Shown here one piece after another: positions 1 through 7,173 of a stretch of 14,628 nt of DNA. Where the stretch lies: assembly GCF_905371695.1 (NCBI RefSeq), contig NZ_CAJPMA010000040.1:1-14628 (forward strand). The letters run 5' to 3'. Each line of letters begins with the position of its first letter. Position 1 is the stretch's first letter. A model generated the notes under the pieces. It was not told where the DNA came from. It was given only the letters and a program-made list of their open reading frames with translations, and made no database searches. The position numbers and the translations under genes were made by a program. The DNA comes from an uncultured Campylobacter sp. (GTDB taxonomy: Bacteria > Campylobacterota > Campylobacteria > Campylobacterales > Campylobacteraceae).

Positions 1-3
1 TAT

Positions 4-46
4 ATAGAAAAAGGCTTAAACCTAGATTAAAAAAATAGGTTTAAGC
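4..46 (-). terminator. Rho-independent terminator of the TonB-dependent receptor gene
   Basis: An 11-bp perfect inverted repeat (GCTTAAACCTA at 14-24, TAGGTTTAAGC at 36-46) encloses an 11-base loop. Read on the minus strand, the hairpin is followed almost at once by CTTTTTCTATATA, so it has the stem plus U-tract form of an intrinsic terminator. It lies about 40 bases beyond the receptor stop codon. The stem is AT-rich, so efficiency is uncertain. On the plus strand no T-tract follows the hairpin; a G-run does. Confidence 0.7.
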
Positions 47-56
47 GGGGGGGGGG
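47..56. repeat. G10 homopolymer tract (possible contingency locus)
   Basis: Ten consecutive G residues on the plus strand (C10 on the minus strand) lie between the receptor stop codon and its terminator hairpin. In Campylobacter, G/C tracts of about 8 or more are known slipped-strand sites that vary in length between cells, usually inside or just upstream of phase-variable genes. Here the tract lies outside any reading frame I can see. It could only act on the 3' end of the receptor mRNA or on the promoter of a gene left of the window. Tract length in a single assembly is also prone to sequencing error. Confidence 0.8.
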
Positions 57-87
57 TTAGAAAATATTTAAAGATACGACCATTAAA

Positions 88-2292
88 TTAATAAACATAG
101 TTAAGGCTCAGTATAAAATTTCTAGGATCGCCGTAGTAGTTTAAGCGGTCGGCGGAGCGATTCATCGAATTTATGAAATATTTCTTGTCAGTGATGTTTC
201 GCACGGCAAAATTTAGTCCGAAATTTTTATTAAATTTATAGTTTATATTGCCGTCAAACAGCGCGTAACCCTTTTGATCGGGCGCGGCCGAACTTCCTGA
301 ATAATACGATGCCGTCTTGCTCTGATATCTACCGCCTAGTCCAAAACTAAGCCGCGGCAACGCCGGCAAGGTATAGTTGGCGTAAAGCCTAAAAATATGC
401 CTAGGCACGTAGGCGTTGGCGATTTCGCCCTTGGCGTGCGCGGCAAGACTAGAATGAACTCTCTCATCTTCCATATAAACGCTCTTGGCGTAGGTATAAC
501 CGGCGAAAATTTGTAAATTTTTCGAAAGTTTACCCGAAATTTCAGCTTCAAAGCCGCGAGTCCGTACCTTGCCGCCGTCCACCCAATAGTTAGACGGATA
601 CAGCGCCGGATCCGGTACGGCCTTATGTTGTTGCAACGTCTGAAATACCGCTGCGGAGGAATTTAGCGCGCCGTCAAAATACTCGGATTTAAGCCCGAGC
701 TCCGCATTTGAGCCGACGACGGGCTTAACGAAATCGCCGCTTTGTTTCTCATTCATCTGCGGCTTAAAAATTTTAGCGTAGCCAAGATAGAGCGAGTGAT
801 TTTGCGCAAAATCCCACGTCAGCCCCGCATACGGCGTAATTTTACTATTTTTTAGCTCTTTCTTTTTATTTTGCGTAACGCTAAAAAACATCTTCGACCA
901 GCCCCACGAAGCGTACTCGACGCCACTGAATCTAGCCCCCGCTAGCAAATGCCACGCGTCCGTAAAATTTAACCGAGTACCGGCGGTAAGCGATTTTTGC
1001 TTTACGGTCAAATTCGAGCTTGCGTCGCGAAACGCGGCGCTCCAATCGGGCTCAGATACCGAATCTATCGTAAAATTGTCCATATTATAGCCCATTAAAG
1101 GCGTCATCCACTTGTCTCTTCCTTTAAATTTATCCCGCGAGATTTGAGCGTTCATAAAAACGTCGTTACTTTGACCAAAAAGCTCGAATTTGCCGTTTAG
1201 ATCGAATTTTAGATTTATCTCGTCGCTTGAAGTATCGTATTTTTGCCTCTGCACCCGCGGCACGGCGGCGTTCCAAAGCTGAGCGAATTTCATATCCATA
1301 TCGCTTTTGGTGTAATTTACTTTAAATGCGGCGTTCCAATCGTTTGCGAAATACCGGGTGAAATCGCCGAAAATATTTACCTTTTTAAAAATTTCCTTAT
1401 CCCATTTCGAGCCGAAAAATTTATTTTGCTTAAATTTTACGGCTCTACCGTTATATAGGGCGGGCAGGCCGTAGATATCGGGTACGTTTTCGCTTCTTTG
1501 ATATATCGCGCCTAAATTTAAGACGCTATCGTCCGTTACGTCAAAACCCAGCATCGCGCCTACGGAGCCTTTTTTACCCTGGACGCCCTCTTTAAAAGAA
1601 TCGCTTTTTTGTAACGAGCCGATAAGTCTGGCGCGCGCGCTTTTACTTTCGTTTAGCGCGCCGGTAACGTCAAACGACCCGTCGTAACTTCTTTTTCCGC
1701 CCGAAAAGCCGCTAACGCCGGCGTTTAAAGCGCTTCTAAACTCGCCTTGCGGCCTTTTTCGCAGTAAATTTATCGTGCCGCTCGGGTTGCCGTTACTTTG
1801 CGTAAGGCCCGCCACTCCGCGCAAAACCTCCACGCGGTCGTAAAATATCAGATCGCTTAGCTCTTTTGCGGTATAAAGCGTACCTTGTACGGAGCTTGCC
1901 GCAGGCGATGCGAGGCCGTCTTCTTGGATATTATCGATATCAAAGCCGCGCGTTTGAAATCGCGAGCGCGAACCGCCGCCCGTATCGGTCGTAACGCTAA
2001 TACCAGACACGTAGCTCATCGCTTCTTTTATGGTTTTGAAATTTTGATCTTTTATGAGTTTATCGCTGATGATGCTAACTGACTGCGGGGTTTGGCGGAT
2101 ACTTAGATCAAGCCCCGTCGCGGTATTCATCTGATAGGTCGTATATAAATTCTTGCCCTGCGTCGTCTCGGGATCGACTTTTTGCCGCACGGTAATCGTT
2201 TGCAGATCGATAGTAGCGTTATCGTCCGAATTTGCCGCAAAAGACGGCAACGTTCCCAAAGCCAAAATCAAATAAATTTTGCTTTTGCGCAT
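88..2292 (-). CDS. TonB-dependent siderophore (ferric-siderophore) receptor
   Basis: Outer-membrane gated channel that imports a ferric siderophore using TonB-ExbBD energy. I start it at the second of two in-frame ATGs (minus 2292, 734 residues): the sequence GGAGGA lies within the first codons after the upstream ATG at 2304, five bases before this start, so it is the ribosome-binding site. The product opens with an Arg/Lys-hydrophobic signal peptide with likely cleavage after SFA (about residue 19). A TonB-box-like TITVR follows (about 32-36), then the plug domain (about 64-185, with TPQSVSII, FQTRGF, VEVLRG and PSGTINL) and a long beta-barrel ending in aromatic NYVY. The order matches the FhuE/FpvA-type siderophore receptor class, without an N-terminal signalling (STN) domain. 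The ligand cannot be read from sequence. No siderophore synthesis or permease genes are adjacent. A Fur-like palindrome lies upstream. Confidence 0.93.
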   Translation of the reverse strand: MRKSKIYLILALGTLPSFAANSDDNATIDLQTITVRQKVDPETTQGKNLYTTYQMNTATGLDLSIRQTPQSVSIISDKLIKDQNFKTIKEAMSYVSGISVTTDTGGGSRSRFQTRGFDIDNIQEDGLASPAASSVQGTLYTAKELSDLIFYDRVEVLRGVAGLTQSNGNPSGTINLLRKRPQGEFRSALNAGVSGFSGGKRSYDGSFDVTGALNESKSARARLIGSLQKSDSFKEGVQGKKGSVGAMLGFDVTDDSVLNLGAIYQRSENVPDIYGLPALYNGRAVKFKQNKFFGSKWDKEIFKKVNIFGDFTRYFANDWNAAFKVNYTKSDMDMKFAQLWNAAVPRVQRQKYDTSSDEINLKFDLNGKFELFGQSNDVFMNAQISRDKFKGRDKWMTPLMGYNMDNFTIDSVSEPDWSAAFRDASSNLTVKQKSLTAGTRLNFTDAWHLLAGARFSGVEYASWGWSKMFFSVTQNKKKELKNSKITPYAGLTWDFAQNHSLYLGYAKIFKPQMNEKQSGDFVKPVVGSNAELGLKSEYFDGALNSSAAVFQTLQQHKAVPDPALYPSNYWVDGGKVRTRGFEAEISGKLSKNLQIFAGYTYAKSVYMEDERVHSSLAAHAKGEIANAYVPRHIFRLYANYTLPALPRLSFGLGGRYQSKTASYYSGSSAAPDQKGYALFDGNINYKFNKNFGLNFAVRNITDKKYFINSMNRSADRLNYYGDPRNFILSLNYVY

Positions 2293-2305
2293 AAATTCCT
2301 CCATA

Positions 2306-2340
2306 TATAATAATATCTATTATCATTTTGTGGGATTATA
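2306..2340 (-). promoter_or_regulatory. Receptor promoter with Fur-box-like operator
   Basis: On the minus strand a perfect TATAAT -10 (2340-2335) is followed a few bases downstream by GATAATAGATATTATTATA (2324-2306). By my alignment this matches the classic 19-bp Fur consensus at 13 of 19 positions. It contains the palindrome ATAATA-GA-TATTAT (2323-2310). No good -35 is visible, which is common in Campylobacter. The operator would cover the transcription start and lie just upstream of the ribosome-binding site, a position that suits iron-dependent repression. Fur is the expected binder from the gene's role, but see the finding on similarity to the CmeR operator. Confidence 0.65.
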
Positions 2341-2511
2341 TTACGGCGATTATTAATAAAGAATAAAATTTCTATTTAAATACGTTAGAGTATTGTTTTG
2401 ATATAAAATCGCGTCAGACTAGCGTCTTAAATTTTAAAGGTAACGAAAAAGTTAGTCGTTCTTGCGAGCGATATAGCACCTAGCGCGTCTGCCCGCAAGA
2501 GCGAATTTTAC

Positions 2512-2889
2512 TTATTTTATCGCCGCGATAAGCTCGATCTCGACCAAACCGCCTTTCGGCAGCGTTTTTACCGCGACCGTGCTGCGAGCGGGATAGGGCT
2601 CGTTAAAAAATTCGGCGTAAATTTCGTTTACCGCCGCAAAGTCCGCGATATCGGCTAGAAAAATCGTCGTTTTTACCGCGTTTTCAAAGCTAAGCCCCGC
2701 TTCGCTCAAAATCGCTCGCAAATTTTGAAGCGATCTTTGCGCCTGCGATTTTACGTCCGCGCCCGCAAATTCGCCGCTAGGAGTAACGCCTAACTGCCCG
2801 GAAATAAACAAAAATCCGTTAGCCGCGATTGCTTGCGAATACGGCCCGATCGCCTGCGGCGCATTTTTCGTCGAAATTATTTTTTTCAT
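2512..2889 (-). CDS. ridA: RidA family reactive enamine/imine deaminase
   Basis: Small cytosolic protein of the RidA (YjgF/YER057c/UK114) family. RidA hydrolyses reactive enamine/imine intermediates such as 2-aminoacrylate that are released by PLP enzymes, and forms a homotrimer. At 125 residues it has the usual family length. Visible signatures are NAPQAIGPYSQA (9-20, with Tyr17), FISGQLG (28-34), the substrate-binding Arg102 in PARSTVAV, and VEIELIA (116-122), which carries the conserved C-terminal acidic residue. The Arg is the hallmark of true RidA subfamily deaminases. A clear AAGGAG ribosome-binding site lies upstream of the ATG. The gene starts 33 bases after the AsmA-like gene on the same strand, so the two may be cotranscribed, although no functional link is known. 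No strong terminator follows; a weak 7-bp hairpin lies at 2460-2500. Confidence 0.93.
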   Translation of the reverse strand: MKKIISTKNAPQAIGPYSQAIAANGFLFISGQLGVTPSGEFAGADVKSQAQRSLQNLRAILSEAGLSFENAVKTTIFLADIADFAAVNEIYAEFFNEPYPARSTVAVKTLPKGGLVEIELIAAIK

Positions 2890-2922
2890 TTTTACTCCTT
2901 AAAATTTATTAAATCTCGAAGG

Positions 2923-5900
2923 CTATTTTAAATTTTCGATACCTATCGGCACGCCTACGTAAACATTCGTTTTAACGTCCGCCTCTTGAATTTTATCGGC
3001 GATTTTTAGCTGACTTTGCGGTACGCCAGCAGCCGTCATGGCGTTAAATATATTTTCCGCCCTCTTACTTGCTAGTTTTTCCAGATCGGCCTCGGTTACT
3101 TTTTGCAATCTAGCTAGCTCGTCGCGCGGATCGGCCGACGGATTTTTTAGCTTTGCGCGCGCTATATCTTGAAGCGCTTCAAACTCGCTTTTTCCGCTAG
3201 ATGCAGCCGTTCTTGATACTAACTTATCGATACTTAGCTTTTGTAGCGCAAATTCGTCCGCTTGTTTATTAAGCGCGGGCGAAATTACGAAGATTACGTC
3301 CTTTTTGGTATCGGCTATCCCTTTAAAACGCGCGATCTTTTTGCTCTGCGATTCCATTATTTCACTGCTTCCCGCCGTAAAATCGATCGCCGCAAGCTCA
3401 CCCGCATCCTTAATGCCCAGCGCGCTCCCTATTAGCCTAAACGGCGAGCTAACGACGTCTACGAAAATTTGCTTAATCGCCTGCCAGACGATCCCGCCGT
3501 AGCTAAATTGCGGATTATCAAGATCGCCAGAAACAGGAAGATTAAGGTTAATTACGCCGTTTGAGTCCTGTAAGATCGAGATAGCCAGCTGCAACGGCAA
3601 ACTCACGGCACTACCGGATTCTACGCTTTCGCCGAGCTTGATTTTATCGATTACGATATTATTTTCGCCGTCCATTTTGCGGTCTTTAATATCGTAAACC
3701 AGCGCTAAATTTAGCAGGCCGCTATCGATCTTGCGCCCTACGAACGTCGCGCTGTAAGGCGTCACTTCGCTTAGTTCCACGTCTTTAAAATTTAGCCTAA
3801 TTTCGCTAAATTTCTTCGGATTTAACGCGTCGGTTTTTATCTCGACGTTAGCGCTGCCGCCGCTTCCGATTACGCCGTTCGAGCTAATTCGCGAAATGGC
3901 GTCGTTTTGTACGCGGTCGATTTTCGCGTTTAAGTTTTTAATGCCGAAAACAAACGGCAGCACCAAGCTATCGTCGCTAAAATCGACGTCTACGTTATTT
4001 AAGGCTAAATTTTCAAAATTTACGGCAAACGTCTTTTCGTCACCGGTTTTTCGGGTTTCGCCATCCGGTTCGCTCGCGTTTTCGTCGCTAGTTTTTACGA
4101 GTTTAGTTAAATTAAACGTGCGGTTTGAGTCTAAATGAGCCTTGATAAACGGGCTGTTTACGGCTAAATTTTTCATTTTTATACCGCGTTCGTCGAGAGC
4201 TATTTTACCGATTTTTATCTCGTCAATCGCGACGGTTTTCGTACCGTTTGCGTCGTTTAATCCGAATTTGCTCATCTTGAAATCGCTTTGAATTTTATAC
4301 GTTTTAGAAAAATTTACCTTCGTATTCATCGCGATTTTACCGCTTGAAATTTCTGCGTTCAGGTAGTTTTGAACGATTTTATTGAAAGCGGCCAGATCGT
4401 TAAAATTCGTCTTTAAATTTAGACTAACGTCGAGCGGTTCAAGCGAAATTTTGCCGTTTGCGTTAAGCGAAATTTTCTCTCCGGTAGCCGCATTTAAAAC
4501 CAATCCGAAAGGCTTTGAAAAATCGCTTGAAAAATCGCTTATTTTTGCGTTTTTAAGGACTATTTCGTGACTCGTCCGTTTAGGCAAAAAGCGCTGAGAA
4601 ATATTTGCCTTTGCGTTAATTAGCTCGATATTTTTAATTACGGCTACGAAATCGCTCTTATTTTTTTGCGCTTGCCTCGGCTGTGTTTTTGCCGTTTTTA
4701 CCGATTTTTTAGGCCTTAAAATAGCTAAATTATTTATCGCTTCGGCGCCGTTTTTGCTTAGCTCGTCGGCGTAAAACGCATCTTTGATCCTAGCGTCTGC
4801 CAAAATTAAATTTTGGTTTTGCAGGTTAAAATTTAAGCCCTCCGATAATATTTTTCCAAATCCGCCGAAACTTTTTTTACCGCTAAAAACCTCCGTTTTA
4901 CCTATGCTAAAATTTTCTAAATTTACTTTGCCGTCGCTAAAATTTAAATTATTAGCGCTTAAGAAATCTACTCTTAAAAGTTTTTCCTTCGCGCCCGAAA
5001 CGTCGATCGGCGAGGTTTTAAACGAGCCTAATCTAGCGCCGATTTTAGTCGCGTTATTTTCTAAAACAAGGCTTGCGCTTACGTCGTTTAGGCTAAAATT
5101 TTCGCTGAAAGCAGCCACGTTAAAACCGCTAAATTTCGGAAAATTTAAAGAAATTTCCTCTACGCTTAAAGCTAGGTTTTTAAACTCGTCTTTGCCGCTT
5201 GCGTTAATATCTCTTATTAAAACTCCGCCGAGTCCCGCCTCGTAATCCGCGCCGTTTAGGTTAAAATTCGAGCTATTTAAATCGCCGATTTCCACCCCCG
5301 CGTCGCCGTCTTTATTTAGTTTTAGCTTTATATCGCTAATCGCGGTTTGCTTTAATGCCGTTTCATTTAACGCGAATTCGCTCAAATTTAAACCTTTGAG
5401 CGACGCGCTTAGCTCGTTGGTGTCGCCGAAATTTCCGTTTAAGTTTAGTCCGTCTAGCGTCAATTCGCTAAAATTTAACTTAGTTTCGTTTTGGCGCGCC
5501 GCAAAATCCTTAGCCGATATTTTAGCGCCTTCAAGCTGCGCGCCGATACCCGCCTCGTCGATACTTACGACGTATTTTAGCCGCGCGTTCAGCAGTCCTT
5601 TCGAGATATTTAAATCCGCCGCATCTACGTAGCTTTGAGCTATTTTAGATACGTTTAAATCCTTAAAACTAACGCTACCGTAAATTTTTAGCGGTTTTAG
5701 GCTTACGCCGCCGTTCCAATCAAACTCGCTAAATAGCGACGAGCCCGTATCAAGAGCGTGTTTGCCCGCGCTATATTCTTTTAAATTAATATTGGTTATT
5801 TTATAGCTAACGTCTTTTAACGTCGCCGCAAACGGTTTTTTTAGGCTATTATCGGCGTATCTAGCGTCGCCTTTAATTATCTCAAACGTATCTAGCGTTA

Positions 5901-6339
5901 CGTTAAAAAAGCTCTCGCCGCTTGCTTTTTCGTCCTTTTTTTCGGGCTCTTCCGTTTGGATTAACGGCGTAAAATTAAAGCTTAAATCGGCGTTTCGCTC
6001 GATATTAACCGCCGGATTATTTAGTACTACTTTGGCTAAATTTAGCTCGGCTTTAAAAATTTTGCGCGCGTTTAGCTCTATAAAAACGCCATCCGCCTTA
6101 AAAACGTCGGAGTTTGTTTTTAAGGCGATCCCGGTCGCGTTTAGCTCAAACGTAAAAGGATTAAATTCGGCTTTCGTTATGCTTAAAGAGGCGTTTTTAT
6201 CGGCTAAAATTTTAGGCGCGACGCTAGTTAAAAGCCAAGGCGCGCCTAGGAAACCGAGCGCCGCGTAAAGTGCTAAAAACGCGGTCAAAGCGCCCGCATA
6301 GACGCAAGATTTTTTATGATTTTCGTAAAATTTCTTCAC
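2923..6339 (-). CDS. AsmA-like DUF748 family envelope protein
   Basis: Large (1138 residues) inner-membrane-anchored periplasmic protein of the DUF748/AsmA-like group. One N-terminal membrane segment (about 12-36) follows a basic cytoplasmic tail. The early conserved block includes ITKAEFNPFTFELNATGIAL (54-73) and NPAVNIERNADLSFNF. The long middle is rich in Asn/Lys/Phe beta-strand repeats, as expected of an extended beta-groove. The C-terminal DUF748 hallmark runs from about 913: LPLQLAISIL, the motif LPVSGDLDNPQFSYGG (934-949) and VVSSPF, followed from about 983 by an OmpA-like segment. AsmA-family proteins (TamB, YhdP, YdbH) are implicated in moving phospholipid to the outer membrane; the same role here is inferred. 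The start is GTG at 6339, behind AGGGAA and right before the membrane segment. It is likely the first gene of a unit with ridA. Confidence 0.88.
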   Translation of the reverse strand: MKKFYENHKKSCVYAGALTAFLALYAALGFLGAPWLLTSVAPKILADKNASLSITKAEFNPFTFELNATGIALKTNSDVFKADGVFIELNARKIFKAELNLAKVVLNNPAVNIERNADLSFNFTPLIQTEEPEKKDEKASGESFFNVTLDTFEIIKGDARYADNSLKKPFAATLKDVSYKITNINLKEYSAGKHALDTGSSLFSEFDWNGGVSLKPLKIYGSVSFKDLNVSKIAQSYVDAADLNISKGLLNARLKYVVSIDEAGIGAQLEGAKISAKDFAARQNETKLNFSELTLDGLNLNGNFGDTNELSASLKGLNLSEFALNETALKQTAISDIKLKLNKDGDAGVEIGDLNSSNFNLNGADYEAGLGGVLIRDINASGKDEFKNLALSVEEISLNFPKFSGFNVAAFSENFSLNDVSASLVLENNATKIGARLGSFKTSPIDVSGAKEKLLRVDFLSANNLNFSDGKVNLENFSIGKTEVFSGKKSFGGFGKILSEGLNFNLQNQNLILADARIKDAFYADELSKNGAEAINNLAILRPKKSVKTAKTQPRQAQKNKSDFVAVIKNIELINAKANISQRFLPKRTSHEIVLKNAKISDFSSDFSKPFGLVLNAATGEKISLNANGKISLEPLDVSLNLKTNFNDLAAFNKIVQNYLNAEISSGKIAMNTKVNFSKTYKIQSDFKMSKFGLNDANGTKTVAIDEIKIGKIALDERGIKMKNLAVNSPFIKAHLDSNRTFNLTKLVKTSDENASEPDGETRKTGDEKTFAVNFENLALNNVDVDFSDDSLVLPFVFGIKNLNAKIDRVQNDAISRISSNGVIGSGGSANVEIKTDALNPKKFSEIRLNFKDVELSEVTPYSATFVGRKIDSGLLNLALVYDIKDRKMDGENNIVIDKIKLGESVESGSAVSLPLQLAISILQDSNGVINLNLPVSGDLDNPQFSYGGIVWQAIKQIFVDVVSSPFRLIGSALGIKDAGELAAIDFTAGSSEIMESQSKKIARFKGIADTKKDVIFVISPALNKQADEFALQKLSIDKLVSRTAASSGKSEFEALQDIARAKLKNPSADPRDELARLQKVTEADLEKLASKRAENIFNAMTAAGVPQSQLKIADKIQEADVKTNVYVGVPIGIENLK

Positions 6340-6373
6340 CGATTTTTCCCTAAACGCCGTAAAATTTTACGCG

Positions 6374-6382
6374 ATTATACCA
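6374..6382 (-). promoter_or_regulatory. Extended -10 promoter of the DUF748-ridA unit
   Basis: On the minus strand TGGTATAAT (6382-6374) is a TG-extended perfect -10. The predicted start at about 6367 gives a leader of about 28 bases before the GTG at 6339. A -35 at 17-bp spacing would fall on 6397-6402, which is occupied by the opposing -10, so none is recognisable. Confidence 0.65.
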
Positions 6383-6391
6383 AAATTTTTA

Positions 6392-6400
6392 TGTTATAAT
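6392..6400 (+). promoter_or_regulatory. Extended -10 promoter of the DUF2798 / unknown gene pair
   Basis: TGTTATAAT (6392-6400) is a TG-extended perfect -10 on the plus strand. The predicted start at about 6407 gives a leader of about 24 bases to the GTG at 6431. Its -35 position (about 6372-6377) falls on the -10 of the divergent promoter, so it has no usable -35 hexamer and would rely on the extended -10. Confidence 0.65.
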
Positions 6401-6430
6401 CGCCCCTGAATTCACTCAAAAAGGCATTTT

Positions 6431-6661
6431 GTGCTCTCCGCGAAATATTTTAAATTAGTTTTTTCATTCATTATGGCGTTTTTAATGTCGTTAGTAATTT
6501 CGGGCGTTTTGACGTTTATTAATCTAGGCTTAATCAAAGGTTTCGCTCTCATTTGGCTCGCTAATTGGGGCAAGGCGCTAGTAGTCGCCTATCCTTGCGT
6601 TTTAGCGATCTCGCCCGTAGCTACTAGGCTTACGAAGGCGATTTGTAAAGAAGATAAATGA
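6431..6661 (+). CDS. DUF2798 family small membrane protein
   Basis: A 76-residue protein with two predicted transmembrane helices (about 7-29 and 38-61) and short charged ends. The pattern NLGL-x2-GF-x3-WL-x2-W (31-46), then VAYPCVL (52-58), P62 and RL, matches the DUF2798 family of small bacterial inner-membrane proteins, whose function is unknown. The start is GTG with a weak AAGG six bases upstream. It is chosen because the first helix needs these residues and the length then fits the family; an internal ATG at 6473 would remove half of that helix. The stop codon overlaps the next gene's start by four bases (ATGA), which indicates translational coupling. The gene is transcribed divergently from the DUF748 gene. 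Confidence 0.8.
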   Translation: MLSAKYFKLVFSFIMAFLMSLVISGVLTFINLGLIKGFALIWLANWGKALVVAYPCVLAISPVATRLTKAICKEDK

Positions 6662-7131
6662 AGCTAACGCTGGCTTTAAACGAATTTTTAGACGATTACG
6701 TTTTAGGCTGCGAGCTAGCGCAAAAAGCCGAAATTTCAAGCAACGCCTATCTTTTTTGGAAAAGTGCGGTCTCGGCTAAATTCGAGCGTTCGCGCGTCGT
6801 TTTTTTGCTAAAAAAGAGCGTACCGAGCAAATTCGAGCGCGCCTTAGAGTCCTGCACGCCACTAAACGGGTTGGTTCTAAGCTCGGCGTTTTGCCTGTTT
6901 ACGGGACTTGCGCCCTCGCACCTAATCGCTAAAAACGGCTCAAAAATTTACGGATTGCTACGATTTCACGAAATTTGCGGGATAAAATTCGTAAATTTAA
7001 AGAAATTTTACGACGATTTAGGATTGGATTACGGCCTGCAAATTTACATCGAAAAGTGCAAATTCTTCTCGCCAACCCCGCTTGAAAAACGCATAAGGCT
7101 AACCGATACGCTTTGTTTGGGATATTACTAA
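6658..7131 (+). CDS. Hypothetical protein with a possible N-terminal helix-turn-helix
   Basis: A 157-residue protein that I do not recognise. It has no signal peptide or membrane helix. Residues about 13-37 (pattern VLGCELAQKA-EIS-SNAYLFWKS) resemble a helix-turn-helix: a short helix with the Ala at the usual position, a turn, then a second helix ending in Trp-Lys. This is pattern reading, not a family match. KFER occurs at 41-44 and again at 58-61. Six Cys (18, 66, 79, 107, 134, 153) are scattered and form no clear metal motif. A second segment (about 83-120) could also be helical. The ATG overlaps the DUF2798 stop by four bases and codon use matches the neighbours, so I consider it a real gene of the same operon. 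DNA binding is only a hypothesis. Confidence 0.65.
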   Translation: MKLTLALNEFLDDYVLGCELAQKAEISSNAYLFWKSAVSAKFERSRVVFLLKKSVPSKFERALESCTPLNGLVLSSAFCLFTGLAPSHLIAKNGSKIYGLLRFHEICGIKFVNLKKFYDDLGLDYGLQIYIEKCKFFSPTPLEKRIRLTDTLCLGYY

Positions 7132-7147
7132 ACGACAAATTAAGGCA

Positions 7148-7163
7148 AGGGCAAGCCCGCCCT
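7148..7163. terminator. Possible bidirectional terminator between convergent genes
   Basis: AGGGC (7148-7152) and GCCCT (7159-7163) form a 5-bp GC-rich stem with a 6-base loop in the 42-base gap between the convergent unknown gene and cmeC. Neither side has a strong T-tract: the plus side reads AATCTTAAAT and the minus side reads TGCCTTAATTTG. Position supports a shared terminator; structure gives only weak support. Confidence 0.35.
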
Positions 7164-7173
7164 AATCTTAAAT

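Noticed and set aside
2302..2304. ATG at 2304 as the start of the TonB-dependent receptor
   Set aside because: The ribosome-binding site GGAGGA lies within the codons following this ATG, so initiation at 2292 is better supported; the signal peptide also begins properly there.
2460..2500. 7-bp inverted repeat (TCTTGCG / CGCAAGA) as the ridA terminator
   Set aside because: The 27-base loop is large and on the minus strand no T-run follows the stem, so it does not meet a terminator pattern.
4784..5245. 153-codon plus-strand open frame inside the DUF748 gene
   Set aside because: It is antisense to a well-supported gene. Its Lys/Phe/Leu/Ser-rich composition is what the complement of AAATTT-rich codons gives, and it has no ribosome-binding site or recognisable motif.
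6431..7131. Toxin-antitoxin module
   Set aside because: Two small overlapping genes first suggested it, but the first matches DUF2798, and the second is longer than usual antitoxins and resembles no known toxin or antitoxin.
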